This document shows positions 1 through 9,000 of a stretch of DNA of 64,000 bases, piece by piece. The notes below the pieces were generated by a model that was not told where the DNA came from, did no database searches, and saw only the letters and a program-made list of their open reading frames with translations. The DNA comes from Streptomyces globisporus (GTDB lineage: Bacteria; Actinomycetota; Actinomycetes; Streptomycetales; Streptomycetaceae), in contig BMTG01000012.1 of assembly GCA_014649555.1 (NCBI GenBank), positions 124,001 to 188,000 on the forward strand, given 5' to 3'. The number at the start of each line of letters is the position of its first letter. Positions within the stretch are counted from its first letter, which is position 1. A program made the translations under genes and the position numbers.

Positions 1-148
1 CCAGCCGGTCCTCGATGTGCAGCCGCAGCTCCTCCAGGGCGAGGGAGTCCAGCCGCAGCCGGTGCAGCGGAACATCGGGGCGGATGGCCTCGGGGTCGGT
101 TCCGAACTTCGTCACCAGCAGCGCGCTGATCTCTTCCGACGTGGTCAT
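1..148 (-). CDS. Acyl carrier protein, 3' end beyond window
   Basis: Only the first 49 codons lie in the window. The translation carries the motif LDSLALEEL, the classic phosphopantetheine attachment site of acyl or peptidyl carrier proteins (the Ser is modified), at about residues 33-41. That position matches a discrete single-domain carrier protein of about 80 residues. An AGGAGA ribosome binding site lies 6 bases before the ATG. A free-standing carrier protein suggests a fatty-acid, polyketide or peptide pathway to the left of the window, but no partner enzyme can be seen here. The reading as a carrier protein is firm; the pathway is unknown. Confidence 0.8.
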   Translation of the reverse strand, partial: MTTSEEISALLVTKFGTDPEAIRPDVPLHRLRLDSLALEELRLHIEDRL

Positions 149-412
149 TCGGCTCTCCTGGGCTCGGTGACGCGGTGACGCCGGCCGCGTGGTGAGGGGA
201 GGTGGGGGGAGGGGCCATCGGGGGACGCCGGCTGCTCCGGAAGGAACCTTTATACGCCTTCGCGGGCGGGCCCCCGGCCCGCGTTCCCCCGTGCGGTGGG
301 CGTCCTGTCCAGGTGTACGAATCCGGGGTGCGGTGACGAGGGAGGGCGGGGGACGGGGATGCCAGGATGGAGGCGTAGCCCGTACGGGGCGCCACGAGAG
401 AAGGAGATACCC
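149..412. other. Intergenic region, divergent promoters
   Basis: This 264-base region separates the divergent carrier-protein and nitroreductase genes and must hold both promoters. I see no convincing hairpin, repeat or additional ORF with coding character in it. Confidence 0.5.
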
Positions 413-859
413 ATGACGGCCGAGCAGGACGGCAATGCGGAGGTCGCGCTGAGCCCCGCCGACTGGGTCGCCCGGCAGGCCGAGCTGTACGAGTCCTCCG
501 GCGGCACGAAGGGCACGACGCAGCTCGGTGTCCCCTGCCTGCTGATGGACTACGTCGGCCGGCGCAGCGGGACGGTGCGGCGCACGGTGCTGATGTACGG
601 GCGGGACGGCGAGGACTATCTCATCGTGGCGTCCAACGGCGGCTCGGACCGCCCGCCGCTGTGGTATCTGAACCTCCAGGCGAACCCGGAGGTCCAACTC
701 CGAGTGAAGACCGAGCGGTTCGAGGCGGTCGCGGCAACGCTGCCGGCCGAGGAGAAGGCACGGGTCTGGCCGGGCCTGGTGGAGCTGTTCCCGCGCTACG
801 GGGAGTATCAGGCGGGCACCGAGCGGGACATCCCGGTGGTGCGGCTGACGCGGGCCTGA
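413..859 (+). CDS. Nitroreductase/deazaflavin-dependent (DUF385) family protein
   Basis: A 148-residue protein of the Ddn-like nitroreductase family, which uses the deazaflavin F420 in actinobacteria. Visible family features are the central block around MDYVGRRSGTVRR, the segment YLIVASNGGSDRPPLWYLNL (residues about 65-84), and the C-terminal YQAGTERDIPVVRL. The start is set by a very strong AAGGAGATA ribosome binding site; the reading frame stays open upstream but without coding character. The product is probably cytosolic, reducing an unknown substrate. It stands alone, facing away from the carrier-protein gene, and its 3' end faces the broken membrane-protein gene. Confidence 0.85.
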   Translation: MTAEQDGNAEVALSPADWVARQAELYESSGGTKGTTQLGVPCLLMDYVGRRSGTVRRTVLMYGRDGEDYLIVASNGGSDRPPLWYLNLQANPEVQLRVKTERFEAVAATLPAEEKARVWPGLVELFPRYGEYQAGTERDIPVVRLTRA

Positions 860-890
860 GCCGGCGGGGCGGCGGAGCGGCGGCGAGAGG

Positions 891-1444
891 TCACCGCCCC
901 GCGTCCTCCGGGAGCAACTGGGCCAGCAGCAGCTTGATCACCAGGACGGGGGCGAACCAGGCCAACTCGACGGGGACGGCCACCGAGGTCGACGTCACCG
1001 TGATCGCCAGGGCGGAGACGGCGAAGGCGACCGGGCGCCGCAGATCCCGGGGGGGCGAGCAGGATCACGGCGGCCCCGCCGAGCGTGAGCGCGTAGACGG
1101 TCGAGGCGGAGAGCAGGCCGAACCCCGGGACGAGCAGAGCCAGTACGAACGGCATGGACGGCCACGAACCCGAGGTGGTGCCGGGAGGAGCGCCCCGGGC
1201 GGTGAAACCGGTGTTCGGCGGACCGCGTGGCGTTGACGACCGTGCCGCCGAACAGATCGAAGGCCACCACGGCGATCACGGTCAGCGGCAACCACGTGTG
1301 CTGGGCGCGCAGAGCGAGGGCCGTCGCGAACACGGCACCGACGAGCGCACCCGCGTAGCAGACGATCCGCTCACCCCGCTCGGCCTCCGGAGCCACCAAC
1401 TGAGCGTCGAGCCACCGGGCTGTCGTGACCCCCGCGGCCCTCAC
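891..1444 (-). pseudogene. Frameshifted small membrane protein gene
   Basis: The reading starts at a GTG that overlaps the stop of the TetR gene (GTGA) and goes through about 60 residues with hydrophobic stretches (RIVCYAGALVGAVFATALAL; WLPLTVIAVVAFDLFGG). It must change frame near 1160 to continue as PFVLALLVPGFGLLSAS, and again at a run of seven G at 1049-1055 to continue as LRRPVAFAVSALAITVTS up to a stop at 891-893. The length is 3n+2, as expected from two extra bases in a gene of about 183 codons. The intact protein would have four to five membrane helices. Family not recognised. The shifts may be real decay or sequencing errors. Confidence 0.65.
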
Positions 1445-2042
1445 GCCGCGCCCCTGCGGCGCAGGCCCTCGACGCAGACGTCGACGATCGGCGCCGCCAG
1501 CTCCGCGATCGGCAGCGCGGGATCGACGATCCACTGCAGCACACAGCCCTCGATCGCCCCGACGACGACGGCCGCATGACCTTCGCCCACCCCTGCGCGG
1601 GAGATCCCCTCGGCCTCGGCGTCCGCGAGCAGCTCGGCGATCACCGCGCGGTACTCGCGATACACGGCCCGTATGTCCACCCCGGTGGCCTCGCCCTGCC
1701 GTCGGGCGGCCCACAGGTCGACGAGGATCCGGGCGAGCTCGGGTTCGGCCGCGACCGTGTCCACCACCGACCGCACCAGCGAGGCGAGCCGCTCCAGTCC
1801 GTCCCCTGCACCGCTGCGGGCCTCTGGATCACCGCCTGCGCCTGCGCCGCGTACTCCTCGAAGGCGGCCACGAGCAGGGCGTCGCGGCTGTCGAAGCAGA
1901 GGTAGACGCTGCCCTTGGCGACGCCCGCTTCCGCGGCCACGTCCTCCACCCGCGTCGCGGCGAACCCCTGCCGGGCGAACACCCGCACGGCTGCCCTCAG
2001 GATCATGTCCCGGCGCGCCACCGTGTCGACTTTCCTGGCCAT
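1441..2042 (-). pseudogene. TetR-family transcriptional regulator, frameshifted
   Basis: The N-terminal half is a normal TetR helix-turn-helix (RAAVRVFARQGFAATRVEDV, then AGVAKGSVYLCFDSRDALLVAA), with a good ribosome binding site before the ATG at 2042. Near 1795-1810 the frame breaks after AAVQG. The ligand-binding half continues in another frame (LERLASLVRSVVDTVAAEP through to GLRRRGAA). One missing base would restore an open frame of 201 codons. A perfect TetR-type palindrome lies just upstream, so the locus is autoregulatory in design. It overlaps the equally broken membrane-protein gene and is divergent from a nitroreductase, its likely second target. Confidence 0.7.
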
Positions 2043-2064
2043 GCCGTGCGCCCCCTCCATCGAG

Positions 2065-2082
2065 TGACTGACTGGTCAGTCA
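2065..2082. promoter_or_regulatory. TetR-type operator palindrome
   Basis: The sequence is an 8-bp perfect inverted repeat, TGACTGAC / GTCAGTCA, around a 2-bp centre. It lies 22 bp upstream of the TetR start and 110 bp upstream of the nitroreductase. The shape is that of the half sites bound by many TetR-family repressors. That it binds this particular regulator is inferred from adjacency. Confidence 0.75.
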
Positions 2083-2191
2083 TCCTCAGGCAAGGGGGCT
2101 CATCTCGACAGTCCATCGCGTGGCGGAGACGGTGAGAGGACGCCTGACCACCCCTTACGGCGCACCGGCCAGGACCGTAAACTCCGCGATC

Positions 2192-2923
2192 ATGACCATG
2201 GAAACGGTTCAGGCCGACCCGTCCGCCCTCGGCGGCCCCGCTCTTTTCGACACCATGTCCACGATGCGCGCCATGCGCCGGCTCAAGCCGGACGCGGTGC
2301 CTCAGGAGCTGGTCGAGCAGCTGATACAGGCGGCCGTCTGGGGGCCCAGCGGCGGCAACATGCAGTGCTACGAGTACGTGGTGGTGACCGACCGCCAGGT
2401 GATGGCGCGGCTCGCCCCGCTGTGGAAGCGGTGCGTGGACGCGTATCTGGCGACGACCGGGAAGTACGCCCCCGAGGGCATGGACGAGGCGGCGTACGGC
2501 CGGATGGTCGCGGCGATCGAGTATCAGCGCGACCACTTCGCCGACACCCCGGCGCTGATCGTGCCGTGCTACCGGTTCCCGGAGCCGCGCCTGGACGAGG
2601 AGGGTCTCGCCGCGTCGGCGCGGGCGCTGGGTCCGGCGGGCACGGAGCACATGATGACCACGCAGACCCGGTTCCAGGCGCTGGCGGAGGGCTCCTGTGT
2701 CTATCCGGGGGTGCAGAACCTGCTGCTGGCGGCCCGGGGGCTGGGGCTGGCGGCGAACATCACCATCTGGCATCTGATGCTGGAGCAGGAGTGGAAGAAG
2801 GAGCTGGGCATCCCGGAGGACATGGCGACGTTCGCCGCCGTTCCGGTGGGATGGCCCGCGGGTAACTTCGGGCCCGTCCGGCGGCGTCCCGTGGCGGACG
2901 TCATCCATCGCGACCGCTGGTAG
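2192..2923 (+). CDS. Nitroreductase family protein (FMN-dependent type)
   Basis: A 243-residue protein with the nitroreductase fold: N-terminal TMSTMRAMRRLKPDAVPQEL, the FMN-contact segment WGPSGGNMQCYEYVV, and a C-terminal EDMATFAAVPVGWPAGNFGP-type motif. It probably reduces a nitro or quinone compound with NAD(P)H in the cytosol. Three possible starts exist (2120, 2192, 2198); I chose the ATG at 2192 because residues before it look non-coding, but no start has a strong ribosome binding site. It is divergent from the broken TetR gene across the TetR-type operator, so it was probably under that repressor and may now be constitutive. Confidence 0.85.
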   Translation: MTMETVQADPSALGGPALFDTMSTMRAMRRLKPDAVPQELVEQLIQAAVWGPSGGNMQCYEYVVVTDRQVMARLAPLWKRCVDAYLATTGKYAPEGMDEAAYGRMVAAIEYQRDHFADTPALIVPCYRFPEPRLDEEGLAASARALGPAGTEHMMTTQTRFQALAEGSCVYPGVQNLLLAARGLGLAANITIWHLMLEQEWKKELGIPEDMATFAAVPVGWPAGNFGPVRRRPVADVIHRDRW

Positions 2924-3053
2924 CGGCCGGCCCGCGTCAACCGGCGCCCGCACCCCTGTCGGGTGACGCTCGATGTCACCCGACAGGCTCAGCGGCCCGA
3001 GCAACTCCCTTCATTTTGCAGGATGTTGCCAGCGGGATCGACGGTGCACCCCT

Positions 3054-3082
3054 TTGTCATGCTCCACTCAAGTGGATAGCCT
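3054..3082 (+). promoter_or_regulatory. Promoter of the amidase gene
   Basis: A TTGTCA -35 box (3054-3059) and a TAGCCT -10 box (3077-3082) are separated by exactly 17 bases, close to the primary-sigma consensus (TTGACA; TAnnnT). Transcription should start near 3089, giving a leader of about 70 bases for the secreted amidase. Inferred from sequence only. Confidence 0.55.
3063..3076. promoter_or_regulatory. Palindrome inside the amidase promoter spacer
   Basis: TCCACT-CA-AGTGGA is a perfect 6-bp inverted repeat that fills the spacer between the predicted -35 and -10 boxes of the amidase promoter. A protein bound there would block RNA polymerase, so it is a candidate operator. No binding protein can be named. 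Confidence 0.45.
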
Positions 3083-3100
3083 GGCCGGGTTCGGTATTCC

Positions 3101-3130
3101 CTCTGGCCCACGCGGGCCCGAGGGCTTTTT
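3101..3130 (+). terminator. Terminator-like hairpin in the amidase leader
   Basis: CTCTGGCCC / GGGCCCGAG forms a 9-bp stem (one wobble pair) with a 4-base loop, followed at once by GGC and a run of five T. It looks like a textbook intrinsic terminator, with the T-tract that Streptomyces terminators often lack, 27 bases before the amidase start. It could attenuate readthrough, or end transcripts from upstream if the promoter at 3054-3082 is not the main one. Confidence 0.5.
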
Positions 3131-3157
3131 ACTTCCTCCCACAGAGCAGGAGCCCTC

Positions 3158-4711
3158 ATGCGCCTACGCACCGCCGCCCGGACCCGGGCCCGCGCCTGTG
3201 CCGTGGCGGCCCTCACCGCCGCGGCTCTTCTCGCCACCGGGCAGCCGGCGAACGCCGCCCCGGTGGCGGACACGGCCGACCCGATGAACCGCGCCTTCGC
3301 CGAGGCGTCCCAGGAGTACGGCGTACCGCGCGATCTGCTGGCCGCCGTGGGCTACGGCGAGTCCCGCCTCAACGGACACGCGGGCAAGCCGAGCCAGGCG
3401 AACGGCTACGGCGTCATGCACCTGGCGAGCAACCCCACGAACCGTTCCCTGGAGAAGGCCGCCGAGCTGACCGGCGAGAGCGCGGCCCGGCTGCGCCGGG
3501 ACACGACGGCCAACATCCTCGGCGGCGCGGCCGTCCTGCGCGACCACGCCGACGCTCTGGGCCTGGACGCCGCCGAGCGCCGGGACGTGAACGCCTGGTA
3601 TCCGGCGGTGGCCCGCTACAGCGCCGCCGACGGGCCGGCGGCCGCGCTCTACGCGGACGCGGTCTTCACCTTCCTCGCCGAGGGCGTGTCCGCGACGGTG
3701 ACCGGCGGCGAGGAGGTGCTCGTACCGTCCCGCCCGGTCGACCCGGAGAAGGGCGAGGTGTCGGCGTCCGACGTCTACGCGCAGAGCGAGGACTACCCCT
3801 CGGCACGCTGGGTGCCCGCCTACTCCGGGAACTTCGTCGTCGATCGCAAGGCGGCCGTCGACAAGGTGGTCATCCACACCACCCAGGGGTCGTACGCCGG
3901 TTCCATCAGCTGGTACCAGAATCCGTCGTCGAAGGTCAGCGCGCACTACACGATCCGCTCGTCGGACGGCGAGGTCACCCAGTCGGTGCGGGAGAAGGAC
4001 ACCGCCTGGCACGCGGGCAGCGTCAACTCCTCGTCCGTGGGGATCGAGCACGAGGGCTACGTCGACGACCCCGCCTGGTACACGGAGGCGATGTACCGTT
4101 CCTCTGCCGCCCTGACGAAACACCTCGCGGCGCGGTACGCCATCCCGAAGGACCGGTCGCACATCATCGGGCACAGCGAGGCACCCGGCGCCACCCACAC
4201 GGACCCCGGCCCCAACTGGGACTGGAACCACTACATGCAGCTCATCGACGGGGACCCGGGCAGCGGTGGCGACGGCCTGACCTTCCCCGTGTACACCACG
4301 CAGCAGTCCGGCTCCTCGGGCCCGCAGGTGGCCGCCGTCCAGACGCTGCTCACCGCGCAGAAGTACAACCCGGGCACGGTGGACGGCCTCTTCGGCGCCA
4401 CCACGAAGAGCGCTGTCCAGGCGTTCCAGCGGGCCCGCTCCCTCGACGCGGACGGCACGGTCGGGCCGAAGACCTGGACGGCCCTGCTGTCGGCGGGCAC
4501 GACGCCCCTGCTGAAGCAGGGCAGTTCGGGCGATGCGGTGAAGCGGCTCCAGCGCGCCCTGACGGCGGCGCTCGGCAAGACCGTGGGCGTGGACGGCAGC
4601 TTCGGCCCGACCACGGACGCGGCGGTCCGCAGCTACCAGACCTCTCGCAAGCTGGGTGTCGACGGCCAGGTGGGCCCGGCCACCTGGACGGCCCTGCAGA
4701 ACGGCACGTGA
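3158..4711 (+). CDS. Secreted N-acetylmuramoyl-L-alanine amidase with two peptidoglycan-binding domains
   Basis: A 517-residue exported cell-wall hydrolase. A signal peptide (Arg-rich start, then hydrophobic VAALTAAALLATG and an ANAAP cleavage region) is followed by a region of about 180 residues resembling lysozyme/transglycosylase-type N-termini. Next comes an Amidase_2 domain (about 235-365), then two PG_binding_1 repeats (about 375-440 and 450-517; VDGLFGATTKSAVQAFQ and VDGSFGPTTDAAVRSYQ). By alignment in mind with AmpD/AmiD, the zinc ligands are His240, His339 and Asp349. It should cleave the bond between MurNAc and L-Ala outside the membrane. It stands alone between its promoter and a hairpin terminator; an AGGAG ribosome binding site supports the start. 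Confidence 0.92.
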   Translation: MRLRTAARTRARACAVAALTAAALLATGQPANAAPVADTADPMNRAFAEASQEYGVPRDLLAAVGYGESRLNGHAGKPSQANGYGVMHLASNPTNRSLEKAAELTGESAARLRRDTTANILGGAAVLRDHADALGLDAAERRDVNAWYPAVARYSAADGPAAALYADAVFTFLAEGVSATVTGGEEVLVPSRPVDPEKGEVSASDVYAQSEDYPSARWVPAYSGNFVVDRKAAVDKVVIHTTQGSYAGSISWYQNPSSKVSAHYTIRSSDGEVTQSVREKDTAWHAGSVNSSSVGIEHEGYVDDPAWYTEAMYRSSAALTKHLAARYAIPKDRSHIIGHSEAPGATHTDPGPNWDWNHYMQLIDGDPGSGGDGLTFPVYTTQQSGSSGPQVAAVQTLLTAQKYNPGTVDGLFGATTKSAVQAFQRARSLDADGTVGPKTWTALLSAGTTPLLKQGSSGDAVKRLQRALTAALGKTVGVDGSFGPTTDAAVRSYQTSRKLGVDGQVGPATWTALQNGT

Positions 4712-4720
4712 GCACGGGTC

Positions 4721-4757
4721 CGGGCGGGCCCCTCCTGAGCACGGGGAGGCCCGCCCG
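4721..4757 (+). terminator. Hairpin terminator after the amidase gene
   Basis: CGGGCGGGCCCCTCC pairs almost perfectly with GGGGAGGCCCGCCCG over a 7-base loop, starting 9 bases after the stop codon. There is no T-tract, as is usual in Streptomyces. Confidence 0.65.
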
Positions 4758-4839
4758 GGCCTGTACGCGGGCAAGATGCCGCCCGGGGGTGCCCGCCCGG
4801 GCCTGTCGCGTGCCGGTCAGGGCCCGGTAGCGTCGCCGT

Positions 4840-5214
4840 GTGTGCTTCTACGCGATGGTCCACTACAAGCTGCACTACACCTGCGTCCCCTGCCGCGTCA
4901 GCTTCAAGCGGTTTCCCCTGGACAGCGGCGCCCCGCCGTGCCCGAACTGCGGCCGTGCGCTCGTCTGCGCGGGCCACGACTTCGCTCCCCCGCCGCGCCG
5001 TGACACCGACGCCTGGAGCGCGGTGGCGGCGGTGCTGGGGGCGGGCCTGCGCTACGAGGGCCTGGAGCCGTGCGGCTGCGGCAAGCGGCCACGCTTCCGC
5101 CCGCGCACCGGCGCGGAGGTCCGGGCCCGCCTGGCCGTGGCGGCCCGGACCGGGGTGCCGGTGGCGGAGGCGCTGGCCCGGCGGGATCCGGCGGTCCCGG
5201 AGGAGGACGACTGA
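4840..5214 (+). CDS. Hypothetical protein with a zinc-ribbon motif
   Basis: A 124-residue basic protein. Two Cys pairs, CVPC (about 16-19) and CPNC (about 34-37), form an N-terminal zinc ribbon; a further CGC near residue 79 may add a ligand. The rest (RPRTGAEVRARLAVAARTG onward) is helical and Ala/Arg rich. The function is unknown; such ribbons bind nucleic acid or protein. The frame opens with a GTG at 4840, but the ATG at 4855 is also possible, and neither has a clear ribosome binding site. It lies between the amidase gene and a convergent hypothetical gene. Confidence 0.65.
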   Translation: MCFYAMVHYKLHYTCVPCRVSFKRFPLDSGAPPCPNCGRALVCAGHDFAPPPRRDTDAWSAVAAVLGAGLRYEGLEPCGCGKRPRFRPRTGAEVRARLAVAARTGVPVAEALARRDPAVPEEDD

Positions 5215-5256
5215 CCCCGGGACCGCCGGCGTGCCGACCCCGAAGGGCTCACCGGC

Positions 5257-5928
5257 TCACTCGGCCGCGCCGGCCGGATACCCGATCTCCTTGATGTCCT
5301 TGGCCAGTTCGGCGGGCACCCGCTCCGGGTTGATCGCGGCGACGACCTCGTCCGTCAGCGGTCGCAGCGCGTAGACGTGGCGTACGGCCTCGACGTCGAT
5401 GTCCATCTCGAAGTAGTCCTCGGCCCACTCCTGGTACGACTCGGGGGTCCCGGTGACGAGCAGTTGGAAGAGCCAGTCGGCCCCGTCGGAGTCCTCCCCG
5501 TCCTCCGGGAACTCCACGGCCCCCGCCCGCCAGCGGTCGTCCCCACTCCCGCGCCAGAGACAGGCGGTGACGACGGGCATCCCGAACTCGTCGCTGAACG
5601 ACGGCTCGTCCACGTAGCGACGGAACACCTCGGGCACCTCGTCGAGCACGCCCGGCCAGGGGGCGTCGTCGACGTACGGGCTCATCGGCGACTCGTGGTC
5701 GAAGCCGCGCGCGTAGGCGCCGTCGGCGGAGAAGACGATGGAGTACTCCCCGCCCTGCCCGTCCTGCATCGAGGCCATCGCCTCGGTCGGCGACCACTGC
5801 GCGTCGAAGCTGTGCCAGCGGTGGTCCCACTCCGGAGCCAGGATCGCGTCGAGCATCGCCAGGGAACGGCAGAGATCGGTGAGGGCGGATATGCCAGGCA
5901 GCCGACGGGCCACGTCATGAACGCTCAT
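5257..5928 (-). CDS. Hypothetical acidic protein
   Basis: A 223-residue acidic soluble protein with no signal peptide or membrane segment. It has many aromatic and acidic residues (EWDHRWHSFDAQWSP; YQEWAEDYFEMDIDVEAV), reminiscent of the SMI1/KNR4-like or immunity-type small proteins common in Streptomyces, but I cannot place it in a family. I chose the internal ATG (MSVHDV) over an ATG six codons earlier because translation of the longer form adds only an Arg/Gly tail with no ribosome binding site. It is convergent with the zinc-ribbon gene. Confidence 0.65.
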   Translation of the reverse strand: MSVHDVARRLPGISALTDLCRSLAMLDAILAPEWDHRWHSFDAQWSPTEAMASMQDGQGGEYSIVFSADGAYARGFDHESPMSPYVDDAPWPGVLDEVPEVFRRYVDEPSFSDEFGMPVVTACLWRGSGDDRWRAGAVEFPEDGEDSDGADWLFQLLVTGTPESYQEWAEDYFEMDIDVEAVRHVYALRPLTDEVVAAINPERVPAELAKDIKEIGYPAGAAE

Positions 5929-5965
5929 GGGGCCATCCAACCGCACCCGCCGCGGGTTGACGCAC

Positions 5966-6003
5966 CTGGTCCCGCACTCCCGTCGCAGGGAGTGCGGGAC
6001 CAG
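5966..6003 (-). terminator. Hairpin terminator of the first S8 protease gene
   Basis: A perfect 16-bp stem, CTGGTCCCGCACTCCC / GGGAGTGCGGGACCAG, with a 6-base loop, begins 9 bases past the stop of the protease gene. It may also insulate the next gene from readthrough. Confidence 0.85.
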
Positions 6004-6012
6004 GTCAGGGGG

Positions 6013-9000
6013 TCACTTCAGGCCGAAGGCCCGGATGATCTCCTGGTCGACGACGAGGCCGCCGGGGCCCTCCGCGTGCGCCTTGAGCGAGACCGATGTC
6101 GCGCCCTTCGACGGGGTGCGGAACTTCGCGGTCCACTCGCCGGTCTTCTTCTTCCTCAGGTCCACCTTCGTCCAGTGCTTGCCGTCGTCGTAACTGACCG
6201 ACAGCGAAGCCTTGTTCGCCTTCACCGCGCCCGGCAGCCATTCCTGGGTGCCGGAGGTGAGGCCGATCTCCGTCGTGCGGCCGGAGCGGACGTCGCCCGC
6301 CAGGTCGGTGTCGACGGCGTAGTCCAGCTGGAGCAGCGGGATGTCGGCCTGGTAGGGGCCGGCCTCGTCCAGGGCGCCGGAGACGAAGCCCCACTCGGAG
6401 TGCGTACGGGTCGACGTCTTCCAGGTCTTCGCGTCGCGTTCCGCGTCGATGACCAGGCGGTAGGGGCGCTCCTCGGCGGAGAGGTCACCGATGTAACCCG
6501 CCCTGCCTGCGCCCTTCTTGAGCTCGGTGTCGCCTTGGTAGAAGGCGTACGAGGTGGTGTCGTACTCGTTCTCGGGCATCGAGCCGGAGTGGCCCGCGCC
6601 CGCGTCCGTCCACGGGGTGATGTTGAACTGGAGGTCGTCGTTGACCGTGCGGAACGGGCCCCAGTAGCCGGTGCCCAGGCGGGGGCGGGTCACCGGGGCG
6701 AACCACTCGGCGCGGTAGTCCTTGCCCGCCCGGTAGTCCAGCTCGGCGCTGCGCATCTCGTGGGCCCGGTCGGACTCGTCGGCGTTGAGGACCGAGTGGT
6801 TCTCGTACCAGAAGGAGTCGCCCGGCAGCGGGTTGACCCATTCGGTGCGGACGTCCGGGAACTGCTCGTACTCCTCGAAGCCGAGGCCGGGACCGTAGTC
6901 CGGGATGTCGTAGCGGTAGCCGCCGCCGAGCGTCTTCTTGTGGCCGTAGAAGGTGTTCTCCACCTCCGCCAGCCGGCGGGTGGCGGGCGCGAAGGCCAGT
7001 GAACGGTCCGGGATCGTGCCGTCGTGGCGGTCGACCAGGTCGTAGAGGTAGTCCGCGAACCGCTTCTGGTCGATCTCGATCCTCTTACCGCGCTGTGCGG
7101 CGCGGATCAGGTCCTGGCCCGCGGACCTCTGGACGGAGGCGACGGGGATCGTGGTCTGTTCGCCGTAGGGGGTGTAGCTCTCCATCGCCACGCCGCGCTC
7201 GTCGTTGACGACGAACAGGGCCTTCGCCCCGGCGGCCAGCGCGGCCGCGAGACGTTCGGCGGGGGTGACGTCGGCGCTGCGGGTGATGACGACGGCCTTG
7301 CCGCGGGCGTTCAGGCCCTTGTAGTCCGCCGGTGTGCCCCTGCCCGCGTACACCGCGGTCAGCTTCTGCTCGCTGTCCTCGGCGATCACCGCGCCGCCCT
7401 GCACGTGGACCGGTACGTCACGGCCGTCGGCCTCGACGTCGATCAGCTCCTCGCCCTGCCGCCAGCGGGTCAGGAAGCTGAAGTCGCCCTCCTTCACCTT
7501 CTTGGTGGGGCTCGCCCACAACTGGTCGTAGGTGAGCGGTATCTGGTACGCGTCACGCTGGACCGTGCCGTCCGGGGCGATGCGCGCCATGTCGTAGCGG
7601 AGCTGGCGGGTCTCGGTCTCCTTCGGCGTGCGCACGCTGACCTTGCGCGCCTTGGACGCGTCGAGGGTGACCGTGGTGGAGCCGGTCAGGATCGTCTCGG
7701 GGGCCGCGAGGAACGCTACGGCCTTCGCGTCGGGGCGGTCGCCGTCGACGTCCACGGAGGCCCAGGCGCTGTAGTTGCCCGGCGGCAGGCGCAGGGTGGT
7801 CTCGCCGCCGCTGACCTGGACGAGACCGAGCTGCGGGTCGCCCAGCTCGGCGAGGACGACGAGGCCGTCCATCGGCTTGCCCGACCGGTCGCGGAGCTTC
7901 AGCGTCAGATCGTGCAGCTCCTTCTCCTTGGTGAGCGCGAACCCGGTGTGCGCGACCGTCGTACCCGCCGCGTCGGTGGCGACGACCTGGCCCGAGAAGG
8001 TCGTGTCGTCGGCGACCTTCGCCGGGTCCAGGGACAGCACCGCCTCGGCGGTGGAGCCCGCCGGGACGGTCAGCGTGTCGGTGGAGAGGGCGTAGGCCGC
8101 CTCGTCCGTGTCGGTGGCCAGGTTCAGCGTGACGTCCGTGTCACCGGAGTTGCGGTAGGTGATCGTACGCTCGGCGACCTCGTCGGACGGGCTGTGCGGC
8201 CAGGCGTAGGAGGCGACCTCGACCGAGCCGGTGGCCTCGACGGTGGTGTCGATGGCCGCCTTCACGTCGAGGCGGCCGGTGCCCTGCTGGTACGGGGTGT
8301 ACGCGTCGAGCTTCCGGGACGAGGTCATCAGCGCGTCCTTGATGCGCTGACCGCTCCAGTCGGGGTGACGCTGCTGCAGAATGGCCGCGGCGCCCGCGAC
8401 ATGAGGGGTGGCCATCGACGTACCGGACATCGACCGGTACATGCCCTCGGTGCCGGGGACGGACTGCGAGGCCGCGGCGTTGATGTCGACGCCGGGGGCC
8501 GACAGGTCGGGCTTCAGTCCGTGCGAGCGGACCAGCGGGCCCATGGAGGAGAAGTCGGCGCGGCCGTCCCGCTTGTCGACGGCGGCAATGGTGAGCGCCT
8601 GCTCCGCCGAGCCGGGCGAGCCGATCGTGCCCGCCCCGTACGCGTTGCCCGCCGCGATCACGAAGAGCGGACCGCCGTCCGCCGAGAGGGAGTTGACCGC
8701 CTGGGACATCGGGTCGGTGCCGTCGTCGGGCACCGGGGAGCCGAGGCTCATGGAGACGATGTCGGCCCCTTCGGCCTTCGCCCACTCCATGGCTTCGATG
8801 ATCCCGGAGTCGGCGCCGGAGCCCTCGTCGCCGAGGACCTTGCCGACGAGCAGGTCGGCGGCCGGGGCGACGCCCTTGTTCGCGCCGTCGGACGCCGCAC
8901 CGGATCCGGCGATGGTGGAGGCGACGTGCGTGCCGTGGCCGTTCTTGTCGTCGACCTCCTCGCCGGGGATGAAGCTGCGAGAGCCGACGAGGCGGTCCTT

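Noticed and set aside
2933-3157. A c-di-AMP (ydaO-type) riboswitch before the amidase gene
   Set aside because: Such elements control wall hydrolases in Streptomyces, but I could not find the conserved core, and the predicted leader of about 70 bases is too short. Only the simple hairpin is supported.
4748-4806. Direct repeat GCCCGCCCGGGCCTGT after the amidase gene
   Set aside because: Two copies of a GC-only 16-mer partly inside a terminator are most likely chance or a remnant of the hairpin, with no sign of a mobile element.
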